Below, in pieces: positions 45,590 to 57,556 of a stretch of 64,000 nt of DNA (the first letter of the stretch is position 1; every line of letters starts with the position of its first letter). Where the stretch lies: contig WBMV01000003.1 in NCBI GenBank assembly GCA_013396655.1, positions 1-64,000 of the forward strand, read 5' to 3'. Under the pieces are notes generated by a model. It saw nothing but the letters and a program-made list of their open reading frames with translations. It was not told the DNA's origin and made no database searches. Source of the stretch: Campylorhamphus procurvoides (Eukaryota > Chordata > Aves > Passeriformes > Dendrocolaptidae). The translations under genes were made by a program, and so were the position numbers.

Positions 45590-45897
45590 TCCAGTGCTTA
45601 AAGGGGTTCCAGGAGAGCTGGAGAGGGACTGGAGTGACAGGATAAGGGGGAATGGCTTAAAACTGCCAGAGGGCAGGGCTGGGTGGGATATTGGGAAGGA
45701 ATTGGTGGCTGGGAGGGTGGGGAGGGACTGGAATGGATTTCCCAGAGAAGCTGTGGCTGCCCCTGGATCCCTGGGAGTGTCCAAGGCCAGGTTGGAGCAC
45801 CCTGGGCTGGTGGGAGGTGTCCCTGCCCATGGCAGGGGTTTTATAACAAGCTGGTCTTTAAGGTCCCACCCCAAAGCATTCCATGATTCCATGGATC
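45590..45897 (+). mobile_element. CR1 LINE fragment, type A, sense
   Basis: Reads AGTGCTTAAAGGGGTTCCAG, AACTGCCAGAGGGCAGGGCT, GGGATATTGGGAAGGAATTG, GATTTCCCAGAGAAGCTGTG and TCCATGATTCCATG. Very close to the 35958 and 60042 copies. Confidence 0.95.
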
Positions 45898-46688
45898 ACA
45901 TCCCTATTTTCTGAAGTCATCATCTTCCCTGCTAACTGAGCTTCACTGCAGGGAGCAGAGCTGGGCTTTACACACACGTGTCACCCCAAAGGAATAGAAG
46001 TAGAAAAGCACCTGGAAAGAATGGATTTCATCTCTCCCTTCTTACCTTCCTGGCTCAGGATAGGATGGCATTTTCTCTAAAATCCTCAATCCTCTTCACC
46101 GACTCCAGCCTGTGCAAGTGCCCAAGTCTACATTTAGCCAATAAAAGCCAAATTAATTAATCCAGCTCTCTGTGCAGTTTGTCTTTATTTTGGTGCTTTT
46201 CACCTGTTGATTCAGAGCTGGCCACGTTAATGAGCACTTAAATTAATTTTCATTGTCTGCAAAACTGAAGGTTTAGCTCAGCTAATGCTGAAAAATTCTG
46301 AGGGTGGCTGATACGTAAAATATGAAGGAGATAAAAAGGGTCTTTCATTTACAGAAAAAAAAAAATAAACCCAAAGATTGATGGCCATGTCTTCATTTCC
46401 AGGTCAGAGAAAACCCAATGTTCCTTCAGTGGCCAAAAATCACAGACATTTCAACTGCAGCAGAAAGGTAGATGATCCCAGAGCCCATAAATCAGTGCCT
46501 TGGCTTGATGGGGAACGTCAACCGTGTGGAATGTGCAGACTGAGCCCGCCCTGCCCACGAGCCCAGGGGCTGGGAAATATTAGTCCTGCCCAGCCTGGAG
46601 CCTCTGAGGGTGCAGAGCTTGGAGTCAGACTCACAGTTGGTTTGCACAACTCACAAACATGTTGCCTTTAGACAGAAAACACCCAGAG
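45898..46688. other. unique sequence, no gene recognised
   Basis: Unique DNA with an 11-base A run near 46355. Nothing further recognised. Confidence 0.4.
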
Positions 46689-47005
46689 AAGATCCCTCTC
46701 TGCTCTCCACTGGGGTGGCCTCACCTGGAGTGTTGGAAACCACAATATTGGGAAGGTATTGATGCATTGGAGAGTGTCCAAAGGATGGTTCAGGGCCTGG
46801 AGGGGCAGTGTGTGAGGACACTGAGGGTGCTTGGGGTGTCCAGCTGGGGAAGAGGAGACTGAGGGGAGACCTCATTGCAGGGACAACTCCCTGGGGAGGG
46901 GCAGAAGAGGGGGAGGCACTGATCTCTGCTCTGTGGGGACCAGGGACAGCACCCAGGGAATGGCTGGAGTTGTGGGATCAAGTGGGATCTCAGGAGAAGG
47001 TCCAA
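46689..47005 (+). mobile_element. CR1 ORF2 fragment lacking the 3' tail, sense
   Basis: Corresponds to CR1 reverse-transcriptase ORF2 near its C-terminus; the plus frame shows GWPHLECWKPQYWEGIDALE and VQRMVQGLEG. It stops at about 47005 before the usual tail, so it is truncated at both ends. Confidence 0.9.
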
Positions 47006-47019
47006 CAAGCAGTTCACAG

Positions 47020-47092
47020 ACTCATAGGATCATAGAATTATTGAATCATAGAATTATAGGATAGACTGGGTTGGAAGGGACCCAAAAGGATC
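47020..47092 (-). mobile_element. CR1 3' terminus, antisense
   Basis: Three ATCATAGAAT-like octamers (47026-47058) followed by GACTGGGTTGGAAGGGACCC. This is an antisense CR1 end next to, and facing, the sense fragment at 46689. Confidence 0.88.
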
Positions 47093-50000
47093 CATGGCAA
47101 AATCAAATCCTTTTATCATAATTCGGATTTTAAAGAAAAATCCAAATGTATTAGAATCAACTGCTGTTTCACCCAGTTATTGCTATAAAACCTGGTTCTG
47201 ATTTACACCAAGACTCCTTTCTGCAAGGAAAGGGAGCCTATGAGAAGTACAGTTAAATTCAGTTTAGGATTAACCCTGAAAATCCCTAAATTGAAGGGCT
47301 GAAAGGTCGTGCTTGCCTTGAGCTGTCATTTGGGTTCAGCAGTGTCACTGTGACATGGATAATTTCCTGTGATTTATCTCCCGAGAGAAGGTACAAATGC
47401 AGACACTCACCTGTGTTACTGTTGGGATTCATTTCTGTTCCAGAACACAGAGATGTCCAAAGTGACATTTGAAGTCATTCCAGTGCATTCAGGTTACTAA
47501 AACAGGACAAACCACAGGTGAAACTGCTGGTTTTTGTCACCATTTCAAAACTTCAGGCACTAATTCGAAGCCTGCAAATGGAGAGCTTTGCATCGAGCTC
47601 AGTGGGTTTTCAATCAAACCTCAATGACCCCGCCGTGAACTTCATGCTCTGGTTGAAGCATCCACACTTCCCATTGCATCATGGCTCTCCTCCATGGAAT
47701 TCCTGATTCCAGCAGGCCAGGGAGAGAAGCGTGTGGTTTTCCAGTTGCTCCAGCCCGCTGCCCAGTCACGGGTTGAAGCTTCCGAGAGCCCCGTGCTGCG
47801 GAATTCATCGCCGCTGAATCACACCCATGACCTCAGCTCCTGCACCAAACACATCAGGGCTGTGGAATTTCTCTGTCTGGCCATGGAAAGAGTGGACTTT
47901 CCATCTCATTTGGTCCCTTTTCACTGAGGGGCGCTGGGACTGTCATTCCATGGGGGGACAATCCCAGCAAAGGACACGGTGAGTTGGCCGCTCTTCTCCC
48001 AAGCACCAATTGTGGTGCTCTGCATGTAGAGGCAACTTGACATTTGCTGGCCTCGAAGAGCTGTGGAAATATTAATTAATCACATAAAGTAGTTTTCCAC
48101 GTAGCAAATCTATTATGGGATGTTAAGGGCTTGGAATGAACCCTAATCCCAACCCCATGTGCTCATACTTGCTTACCTACATGGCAATAATAACTTTCTA
48201 AACAATCACTAATCCAAGTACTTAGTCAAAAATAGAAACAATATTTGCTAGAAAAAGTGAGTGTTTTGCCCAAGGCACATCAAGTGTCTAAAGGAGACAT
48301 GGAGACCAAACCTGGCAATTTGTTTCTTTCTTTTACTTCACTTTTTCCTCCTCTTTTCATTGTTTGTTCTGTTAATCTGCATTCCTTCTCACCAGTGACA
48401 TCCCTCCAAAGCCTCAGATTGAGCTCATTTTAAAGAATCTTTCCCTCTGGATGAAAGAAGCCAAGAAGAAATCAAAAGACTCTCTGCAATGATTCAGCTG
48501 AAGGAGCATTCTCAGCACCCCTTTTTTAAAATGATCACCTGAGGATTCTTGGAGGATTTAAGATCAGGGAAATCGAGGGTGGATGGCTGAATAAATGAGC
48601 TGCAAACATGCAGGAAACCTGTGGCTACTCCCAGAGGTCAGAAAAGAGCTCCAGAGGGTGTCTGGTCCACCTTCCACTCCAGGAAGGACCAACAAGCCCC
48701 TATTTCTAACCTTGGCTTTAGGGTGCTGTTCACAGAAAACATTTTCCCTTTGCATTCAAGATCTCCAAAACATCTTCAGTGTCCATGTGGGACATCCAGA
48801 TCTGACCCAAAATCTGTGCTTCAGCAGAGAGGCAGCAAGAAATGAGGTCCCACTTGGACTTAGTGATCCAAACTGAGCCTCAAACCTCCTTCTCTCACAG
48901 TCCTTGGAATTCTGAACTTCATCATGAATGATCTCAGTGCACCCCAGTTCTCCAGAAGGATCCAGGTCTCCAAAGGTCCTCTTTGGGAAGCCTGTGCAGG
49001 TGTCTGAGTTACTCCATGGTCTCCACCCCACATGTGTGTTTGAAGAATGACATCTTGCCTGTAGCCAGTTCAATTGCTCTGCTGTGAGGACAAAATTCAG
49101 GTCAGCACTGGGAGGTGTCAGTTTTAGGCTCACCTGTGTCACTTCTCAGGCCCCACCTGAGCAGTCCTGCAACATATAATGGGAATTTTCACACCCCCCT
49201 CACAGGGAGGCACCAGAATTGAGGACAGCTCATCTCAGACTCTGAGTCAGCACCAAAATTCCAGTCTAGCCATTCCCAATTCCTTTCTGCTCCCTCTCTG
49301 ACAGCCTTGCTTCTCACTTGACATCTATATCGAGCCAATAAATCCTAGACCAGATGAGCCAAACTGTCCTCTTGATGTTCCTGGCTCTTTTTATTGGCTG
49401 CAAAGAAACCCAAAAAAATAGCCCAGGCTGAAAATGTCACTTTTAGTCAGTTAAATTCCACCTTAAATACACGTCACGGGCATTAGTTCATATTTTATCA
49501 ATAATAACCTGTAGCTCAACCCTGGGGAAAACTGAAATGGAAGAGGGTAGAGATTTATAGATAGCTGGGTGAAAGGTTATAAAATACACGTGTGGGCGTG
49601 CAAATATATGAATGTGCACAGATTTATCTATACCTGTGTATTTATTTAGGCACAGAAGGACGAATATTTTCCCCGTGGTACATTCAGGGAATATTTCTGA
49701 GCCGAGGGGGTTGGTTATGACCGTCTGGGCTGGTGTTTAAAATCGAGCTCAGCTGTAGATACAGGGCAGCAGGAGCCAAAATATTGCTCTTTTCACCATT
49801 CCTGTCTCCTGCCCGGGCTGTGGTGATGACGCCGGTGCAGACAGCGAGGAGGGCTGGGATGTGATAAATGAGGGATGGGGAGGTGGGGAATTTTGGCTCC
49901 TCATGCTCCCAGTGAGTCACCCAGCATGGACGAGCCATGATGCTCCTGGTTTTTTTTTTTCCATAAAAACATGAGCCCTGGGATGAGCCAGGGCTTCAGG

Positions 50001-50304
50001 CTGCTGCTGTTTCCTTTGGGACTTCTCATGCTCTGGATGCCACCAGAGCCAGATGTGCTGCTTGAGCTTCTTGCAGCAAATAGGACCTTCTGCAGAGGGT
50101 GGTTCTCGTTATCCCAACATGGATTTTCTAAGTGGTCACACAACTTCACTGAAGCTCAATGAGGGTCAGTCTGGTGTTGGAAGCTTCTCAGAAGGTGAAC
50201 CAAAGTCTACCACAGTGGCCTCGGGTGAGCTGGGCTGGTTTAGGAATCCAGCAGTTCAAAGAGGTGCTGGGAAGGATTTTCAAAACAAAACGAAGCACTT
50301 GGGC
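47093..50304. other. unique sequence, no gene recognised
   Basis: The longest repeat-free stretch, ~3.2 kb. A small CpG-rich patch lies at 47745-47815 (TTCCGAGAGCCCCGTGCTGC). The minus-strand 128-codon frame at 48756-49142 has no recognised domain. Distal regulatory sequence would be plausible but nothing proves it. Confidence 0.35.
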
Positions 50305-50348
50305 TTCATTCATTCATTCATTCATTCATTCATTCATTCATTCATTCA
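50305..50348 (+). repeat. ATTC tetranucleotide microsatellite, 11 units
   Basis: Uninterrupted TTCA/ATTC repeat of 44 bp. Confidence 0.97.
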
Positions 50349-50768
50349 GACACATCCAAACCCAGCCCTTAATCTCTGACCCCGGCTCATCTGAGCTGTG
50401 AAACAGGATCAAACTAAGGCTGCCTCTCCCTGGTTAAAATGTCAGATGATCAAAGCAGGAGCTCTCTCTGAAGTGTCTGTGCGGGTTTGTCTGCTCAGAG
50501 TCACGTGTGGCCAGCTGGGAGTGTCTGTGACATGCTCTACATTTATACATATACATATATATATTTATATATATTCATAAAGCGATGTGTGTGGGGCCTC
50601 TTAGGGAGCAACATCTATTCCAACCAAGCATGACTTAGCTGATTTTTTAAATCATTCTGATTTGTTTTTGAACACTGGGATGTTTTTCAGTGCCTTAAGA
50701 GGATCAATGGATGGATTTTAGATGAATTCCACAGGAAAAAAAAAAAAAAGATGTGTTAGGCATAAATA
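50349..50768. other. unique sequence with a TA-rich patch
   Basis: TACATATACATATATATATT patch at about 50545-50575 and a 13-base A run near 50735. Confidence 0.5.
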
Positions 50769-51079
50769 TCATAGAATATGGAAAGTTGGAAGGGACCCCC
50801 AAGGATTATTGAGTCCAACTCCTGGCCCTGCACGGAACCATCCACAAGAGTCCCACCCTGTGCCCCAGAGGATCATCCAAACCCTCCTGCAGCTCTGGCA
50901 GCCTTGGGGCTGTGCCCACTGCCCTGGGGAGCCTGGTCAGTGCCCACCGCCCTCTGGGGGAAGGACCTTTCTCTGAGATCCCACCTAACCCTGCCCTGAT
51001 ACAGCTCCAGCCCTTCCCTGGGTGCTGTCCCTGGTCCCCACAGAGCAGAGCTCAGTGCCTGCCCCTCCCCAGGGAGTTG
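50769..51079 (-). mobile_element. CR1 LINE fragment, type C, antisense
   Basis: Reads CATAGAATATGGAAAGTTGG, AGGATTATTGAGTCCAACTC, CTGGCCCTGCACGGAACCAT, GAGGATCATCCAAACCCTCC and CAGAGCAGAGCTCAGTGCCT. The antisense counterpart of the 28863 subtype. Confidence 0.95.
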
Positions 51080-51619
51080 TAATTAAATCATAAACACCTC
51101 GAGACAAGCAGGGAAGGTGATTTGAGAAGCTGTGAGTCCTGTCACAGCGACAGCTGCTTCTCCTCAGGATTTTCGGGATGGGGAGTGACAAGCTGAGGAC
51201 ACACCAGGTCACTGCTATCTCCCTGGTGAAGCCAGAGTGTCTCCACACCCAATCCAGAGGGGTGGCTGATCCTCGTGCCAAGAGCTGGGACATGAAATCA
51301 GGTGTTTCCCACCTGGCTGGGATCCCCTGGGGCTGAGTGTCACACCATGTCCCCCCATGGTGACAGCACCCTCCAGCCTTGGCTGCCACCCTGCCCCTGG
51401 CACTTTGGTGCCACGGGTGCCCTGCCAAGGGATGGAGTGCGAGGCCCTGGTGCCCTGGGAAACACTCAGCGAGGGAAGGTGCCTGGGACAGGCTGTTCCT
51501 GGACATTGTGGGTCCTCCCTGACCATGCAGGGACACAAGGCAAAGCTGCAAATCTCAGAGCCTGACCCACCTTCAAAAAGCACGTCTTGCTGCTCATGTT
51601 CCTTTAAAAAAATTAAATA
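51080..51619. other. unique sequence, GC-moderate, no gene recognised
   Basis: A 188-codon minus-strand frame (50985-51551) partly overlaps the CR1 copy. Its remainder (51100-51550) has no domain that I recognise, and an opposite-strand frame is equally open. Confidence 0.4.
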
Positions 51620-52165
51620 GCAATTTCCATGCAAAATACTATTAAGAGTCTCATTTTTAATAGCAATATGTTACTCTCATTTTTAAAAGCAATATGGAAA
51701 ATACTACTAGAGTTTCACTTTTAAAAGCAACAAGGAAAAGTGTTGTTAGAGTTTAATTTTTAAAAAACAATATGGAAAAATATTGTTAGAGTTTCATTCC
51801 TAAAAACAATAAGGAAAAATACAACTGGAGTCTCATTTTTAAAATCAGTATGGAAAAATACCACTAGAGTCTCATTTTTAGAAGCAATAAAGGAAAATAC
51901 TCTTTAGAGTTTCATTTTTAAAAGCAACAGGGAAAAGTAGTATTAGAGTCTTATTTTTAAAAAAAACAATATGGAAAAATACTATAGAGTATCATTTTTA
52001 AAGGCAACAAGGAAAAATACTACTAGAGTCTCATTTTTAAAAGCAATATATTACTCTCATTTTTAAAACCAATATGGAAAATACTATTAGAATCTCATTT
52101 TTAAAAACAATATAGAAAATACTATTGGAGTTTTATTTTTAGAAGCAATAAGGAAAAAGAAAATA
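51620..52165 (+). repeat. ~41-bp A/T-rich tandem repeat, ~13 degenerate copies
   Basis: Repeating AGTCTCATTTTTAAAAGCAA then TATGGAAAATACTATTAG-like blocks. Copies differ at many sites (CTACTAG, TTGTTAG, CAACTGG) and some are shortened to TTACTCTCATTTTTAAAAGC. An old, diverged minisatellite. Confidence 0.92.
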
Positions 52166-52664
52166 CTTTGAAAGCTTTAAAAATAAAAAACCTGCATGTT
52201 TCTCCTATTTTGTTATAGGGGGAAAATAGACAAGAAAAATATACAACAAACCACTTTTTTTTGTTTGTTTCGTTTTTTCTTAGAGTGTTTTTGTTTAAAT
52301 CAGTAGAAAAACATCCCAATAAATGCCAGGAAATAGCTGAGGCTGAGGGAGGGTGACAGCAGGGACAGGGTGACAAGCACAGAAGGGACTGCCCAGTGAA
52401 GAAGCTCTTTGGGACCTTCGTGGAGCTGCAGGTCAGGGGTGGTTGCTCTTGGCCCAGGCTCTTCTCCTTGGTGAAAATCACCTGCCACATTCCATCCCAA
52501 GCCCTGGAATAAACCCAGAGTGTCCCAGTTGTCTGGGATGACATCCCTGGGCTTTATTTTTCCACACACAAACCCCAGTGGAGCAGCAGCAGCAGCGTCT
52601 GGAGGGGGAATTCTCTGTTGGGAATCCTCATCTGAACACTTGGGGTTGGTGGCAACATGGAACA
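52166..52664. other. unique sequence, no gene recognised
   Basis: T-rich at 52253-52295. A short CAGCAGCAGCAG run lies near 52580. No exon. Confidence 0.4.
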
Positions 52665-52735
52665 ATCATGGAATTCCAGGATGGTTTGTGTTGGGAGGAC
52701 CTTAGGGATCAGTTCCATGGGCAGGGACACTTTCC
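52665..52735 (-). mobile_element. CR1 3' tail, ~70 bp, antisense
   Basis: Reads ATCATGGAATTCCAGGATGG, TTTGTGTTGGGAGGACCTTA and CATGGGCAGGGACACTTTCC. Confidence 0.88.
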
Positions 52736-53031
52736 TGGGCTCAGAAAACTTAAGGAAGAGGAAAACAAATGAACCAAGGTGGGAATAACGTGGGATCTGG
52801 CTCAGCAGGAAATATCCAGGACTCCATTGCAAAGGCACCATCATCATTTCTCAGGGGAAAGAAATTCCCTTTTCCAAATTATCATTCTTTCCTTCCCAGG
52901 TAGCAGCTTTTTACCCTTTGGAAAATTTCCCTGGTGCCAAATCAGGCTACAAAAGAGCAAAACATCCAAAGCTGGGGGGACAAACACAAGCTGCACAGCA
53001 GAAAGTTAATTAGGGAATATGAACCTCACTG

Positions 53032-53255
53032 GATCATGGAATTCCAGAATGGTCTGGATTGGACTGGACCTTAAAGATCATCCATTTCACCCCCTGCCAT
53101 GGGCAGGGACACCTTCCACCAGCCCAGGGTGCTCCAACCTGGCCTTGGACACTTCCAGGGATCCAGGGGCAGCCACAGCTTCTCCGGGAAATCCATCCCA
53201 GTCCTTCCCCACCCTCCCAGTCAGCAATTCCTTCCCAATATTTAATCTCAATCTA
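53032..53255 (-). mobile_element. CR1 LINE fragment, type A, antisense
   Basis: Reads GATCATGGAATTCCAGAATG, CACCCCCTGCCATGGGCAGG, GATCCAGGGGCAGCCACAGC and TCAGCAATTCCTTCCCAATA. Confidence 0.95.
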
Positions 53256-53894
53256 TCCTTAGTACTCATTTTTATCCTGGGGAAAATAAACAAGGATAAG
53301 AAAAAGACAGTATTTATAATCCTGGATATTCTAGACCGGAGTTATGCTGGATTCTTTTCATAAAATCCATTATTTTCGCAACTGTTTTATTCCTGCTGGT
53401 GCAGAATAATTCAGACATCCAAAAAAAATGGGGTTGAGGCTGAAAAGGGTAGAAAATAATAATATCAAGGAAGGTCATCCCAGTGGGACCAGAGGAAAGT
53501 GGGGTTAGAAATTCAACAGCCTGTTGAACACTGAGAACTTCAGAACTCGGATGACTGTGAGCCCTGTGCTTTGCTGGGTTCTAGAGCACAAGGTTTTATC
53601 CCTCAGCATTCCAAAGAAAGTCATAACTTTTGGCTCATTAGCATGGAAAAAAGACTTTCATGAACCCACAGCTGTTCTCACCCCAGTATTTGTAGTTTTA
53701 TTACTCAAATATCAATTTTGTCCCCCGTCCAAGCGCAATGAAAACATAATATTTAAATATAAGCCCCATTTACCTTTCAAGTAGTTTTCCTGTCCAAAAA
53801 ATTCCTGGTAATTTGTGTCTAACCCAGGCCCTGAGGTCATTATTCATCTCTTCTGTGTGCCTGCTCATATTAATAGGTGCTAATTCTCCCCTCG
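53256..53894. other. unique sequence, no gene recognised
   Basis: Unique DNA; its last ~75 bp (from 53820) lead into the regulatory candidate below. Confidence 0.4.
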
Positions 53895-53935
53895 TGACAT
53901 CATCACTGTTGCCAAGGCAATGGGCTGTGATGTCA
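53895..53935. promoter_or_regulatory. RFX X-box-like palindrome flanked by CRE/ATF-like octamers
   Basis: GTTGCCAAGGCAAT (53908-53921) matches the RFX imperfect-palindrome consensus GTTGCCATGGCAAC at 12 of 14 positions. TGACATCA (53895-53902) lies to its left and the inverse TGATGTCA (53928-53935) to its right, each one base from the CRE TGACGTCA. The centres of symmetry nearly coincide (53914.5 and 53915). RFX and CREB/ATF factors are known to act together at X-boxes. No adjacent promoter is recognised, so an enhancer is the likelier role. Based on motif reading only. Confidence 0.4.
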
Positions 53936-54456
53936 GAAACACAAGACAATAGCCCCTGGTCAGGAATAACAAGGGGGAAAAGTGAGTAAGGAATTAATTG
54001 AAAGGCTCAGAGACTGGAGCAAAATATTTCGGGATCCAAACTTCCCACAAATGTTTTCCCACACGTTCCCAGCCTCATTTTGCCCAGATTAGGGCTTGGC
54101 TGAGCGCGCTGGGTGGGGGCCGCTGGTGGATTCCTCGTGGATAATGTTATGGCAGGTGAAGGGAATTTGGTCATGCTGGGCTCGGGTGGTTGTCATCTCA
54201 GGAGCTTTGGAGCGTTTCATTGCAGAGCTGAGTGAAATAGTCTCTGATCCGAGTCTGGGCTAAAGAAATCAGGGCAGTCTCGTTTCAAAATGGGAAAAAA
54301 AGGCAAAAAAATCAGAAATATCCAATTGGTTTTCTAGTCCCGGGTTTTTGTTAATGTAAATGGGGTGTTAGAATGTGTATAGGTTGAGTATTTGCATTGA
54401 GTTATTTTAGTTGAATATTAAGATAGATTTGTTTCAGTTGAATATTAAGATACATT
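53936..54456. other. unique sequence with mild CpG enrichment
   Basis: About nine CpG between 54095 and 54290. At 54412-54454 a 23-bp AGTTGAATATTAAGATA-type motif is repeated twice. No gene seen. Confidence 0.4.
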
Positions 54457-54690
54457 TAGGGAGATTTAGGTTAGATTTTAGGAAGGAATTCCTGGCTGGG
54501 AGGGTGGGCAGGCCCTGGCACAGATTGCCCAGAGAAGCTGTGGCTGCCCCTGGATCCCTGGAAGGGTCCAAGGCCAGGTTGGAACCACCTGGGCTGGTGG
54601 AAGGTGTCCCTGCCCATGGCAGGGTGTTGGAACAAGATGATCTTTAAGGTCCCTTCCAAGCCCACCTATTTCATTTTTGGATTCTCTGAA
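54457..54690 (+). mobile_element. CR1 LINE fragment, type A, sense
   Basis: Reads GATTTAGGTTAGATTTTAGG, AAGGAATTCCTGGCTGGGAG, CAGAGAAGCTGTGGCTGCCC and GATCTTTAAGGTCCCTTCCA, ending GGATTCTCTGAA. Confidence 0.95.
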
Positions 54691-56997
54691 TGTATTTGCT
54701 TTCTTTGAGAGAAAATTTTACCATGGGACAAGCAAGGGGGAAGTTGTTTTCTTCTCCCTGCCTTCCATGTAGAACACTGACTGAATTTTCCCTGATTTTA
54801 ATGAACTTCACACACTGATTTTAACCCTTATCACTTCCCCAACTCATTCCCTGTGAAACCTTTGCTTCTTTTTCCTTAAACACAACAGTGTAGACCCACA
54901 AAATCCTTCAGGACCTGAGCTGACATTTTAGGATTTGAAGTTTAAAATGTGGGTTCCTGACCCACAACTTTTCCTCCTTACCTTTTGTTCCTTAACCCAC
55001 ATCCCCTCCACTGCATTTCCTTCTGGATCTTTACCTTTGGAGCTCAGTTTGCAGGTGCAGAGCTCTGGGAGGTCTTTTTCCACCTGAAACAAAACCCAAA
55101 GCGTTGCAAAGGAATTGTGTCCCCATATCTAGGGCCAGAATTGCCTGCTGAAGTGATAACATCTGAAATCAATGCATGGGGCTCAATAAAATCAGGGAAA
55201 AATAAGGAAAATACAGCTCATGATGTACCTGGAATGCTGGGAGAAGAAAAAACCCTGGAATGAACCCCTTGATTTTCCCTCCCGGGCTTTGTTTTCCACA
55301 GCAGAACCATCTCCACATCAAGGAGGACTTTGCAAGGTCCTGAAATAGACGCAGAGAAAGCCCAGGCAAGATGTGAAACATCAGCTCCTGGTTCCTTTGG
55401 ACATCTGTTGGAAAAAAGAGCCCAGAAACTCCCAGGGCTGCCAACAAACCCAGCTTTGCAACCCTCAGACGTGCCAGAAAAAGGGTCGAAGGTCTGTCTC
55501 TGTCCAGATGGCCAACTGGGCTAGCGTGGGGTCCCGTGCCAGTTCCTGTGGCCAAGAGCCCAGAAGGGAGTGATTTGGCCCAAATTAGGACCATCTGCAG
55601 AGCCCAAATGACCGGATACCTCGTGCAGCTGAATCAACAGAGCAAGTGCTCAGCAAAGCTCAGCTTTACAGAGCTGGCTCTGGGTCGAGATGCTCCAAAA
55701 GGCTGATTTTGGGCTGGGAAGGCGAAGACAGATGGGCCAGATGTTGGTGGGACCCCTGAAGGGCTCCGTGGATAGTTGTTCTCTCTGTGTGTCTCTGTAC
55801 CAACCTCCTGGGAATGTTTTTGGTGTTGTTTGCAGTCGATATGTGCAAAAAAATAAAGATTGAGAAAAATAAGGAAAGAAGCACCAGAGGCAAAGCAATA
55901 ATTCAGTATAAAGTGGCAACTGAGTTCAAGCTCAAAGAGCAACATCAGGATGTTATAATGATTGGAGGCAGTGATTGAAGAGGTTATTTCTGTGGGATGG
56001 TCATGGTTTTCTTCAGCCTGGTTATGCTTTAATTTGGTGGTTCTGGAAGATCCATCTGTGGAATTCGTGCCAGTTCAGAACAAGAGATCAGACACACTCA
56101 GCTCAGGAGTGAAGGGAGAGAAACAAGGTGGAGTTTTTTATGTCTGGAATAACCAATTCACTTGTTCTCTGCAGCCTTGGAGTCAATTAGTGAAGCCCAG
56201 AGATCTTAAATTATTCTATAAATCAAATTATTTTTTATTTTTTTCTTTATTCTGTAAAGCTTTTATGATGGAAGAGTACAGAAGGATTCACTTCTTTGAG
56301 GATATTTTTCAAGTCAGGAAAAAACTATCTAAAAAAACATTTATCAGACTTTTGAAAAGTAATCATTAAAGAGATGGATTTTTCAGAAATGCTGTGGTTA
56401 TTTCTCTGAGGTTTTTTTTAAATGGCCAAAATAATCTTAAAGCAACTTATTTCAATAAGAATATATGCATAACTACACTAGCTCAGACTCAGAAAGCTCC
56501 TTAGGACCCAAAGATTAAGAGATGCCAGAAAATAAATATAAGAAAAGGGCATTTCACCCATTTATTCTCTTTGATTTTCCATGGGAATAGCCCAGGGAAT
56601 TTCAGAAGAACCAGGGCTGCTGACTTTGGACATCTTTAATTTCAAATGTCCAAATATTGGGCCAGAAACCCTTTTTTCCATGTTTTAACAACTCACTTTC
56701 CATTCTCAAAATCTGTCAGAAGTGACAGTGGAGAGCTACTTTTTAGGGAATTTTGCCTTTTAGAGAGGGGAAAAAAATACTTGGATTCAGTTTCCTGGTG
56801 AGTTCTAAGAATTACTGGGGGGAAAGTCTGTTTAAAGGCAAAATGTAACTTTTTAGGTTTTTAAATTGATCAAGGGATGGTCTGAAGAGATTTCAAGTAG
56901 TGAAGGAGCAACATGAGTGGCTGCACATGTCAGGAAGTTGATAAAAGCAGGATCAGCTCGGAAAGTCGAGTGTCACATGGAGTTTGGCTGAACACCA
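54691..56997. other. unique sequence, no gene recognised
   Basis: About 2.3 kb. Opposing frames at 55169-55945 and a 135-codon plus-strand frame (55962-56369) show no known domain or splice-bounded exon. Confidence 0.35.
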
Positions 56998-57441
56998 GAA
57001 TCCCAAAATCCCAGGATGGGTCATGTTGGAAGGACCCACAGTGTCCCACCTGGTGCCACCTCCCTGCTCCAGCAGGGCCATCCCAGAGCACACGGATTGT
57101 GTCCAGAGGGGGCTGGAATATCCCCAGGGAGGAGACTCCAGCCCCTCCCTGGGCTCTGCTCAGGGCTGGGGCACTGCCCAGGAACAAGTTCTGCCTCCTG
57201 GCCAGGTGGCACTTGCTGGGCATCAGTTCCTGCCCGTCCCTCCTGTGCCAGGGCTGGGCCCCCCGAGCAGAGCCTGGTCCATCCCTGCCCCTCCCTGCAG
57301 GCACTGAGGGACATGGGCAGGTCCCTCTCAGTGTCCCCTCTGGAGCTGAACAGCCCCAGCTCCCTCAGCCTTTCCTGCTCAGGGAGATGCTCCATCCCTT
57401 CAGCATTTTTGCCACCCTTCACTTCACTCACTCCAGGAACT
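56998..57441 (-). mobile_element. CR1 LINE fragment, ~445 bp, type E, antisense
   Basis: The longest copy of the window. The minus strand reads CR1 ORF2 residues (RLRELGLFSS after EGMEHLPEQE). The tail reads TCCCAAAATCCCAGGATGGG and GTGTCCCACCTGGTGCCACC, as at 33271. It extends ~200 bp further upstream in the element than that copy. Confidence 0.93.
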
Positions 57442-57476
57442 CCACGTCTTTCTTTAGAGAAAAAAACTTGGAGGAA

Positions 57477-57556
57477 ATTCCCATAAATGTAATTCCCATA
57501 TATGTAATTCCCATATCTGTAATTCCCATGAATATAATTCCCATATATATAATTTC
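57477..57556 (+). repeat. 15-bp tandem repeat, ~5 copies
   Basis: ATTCCCATAAATGTA-type units repeated five times with small changes (ATATGTA, ATCTGTA, GAATATA, ATATATA). Confidence 0.95.

Noticed and set aside
46689..47092. Twin-priming inversion of one CR1 insertion
   Set aside because: Twin priming would put the inverted piece upstream of the element's 3' part. Here the opposite piece lies beyond the 3' end, so two events fit better.
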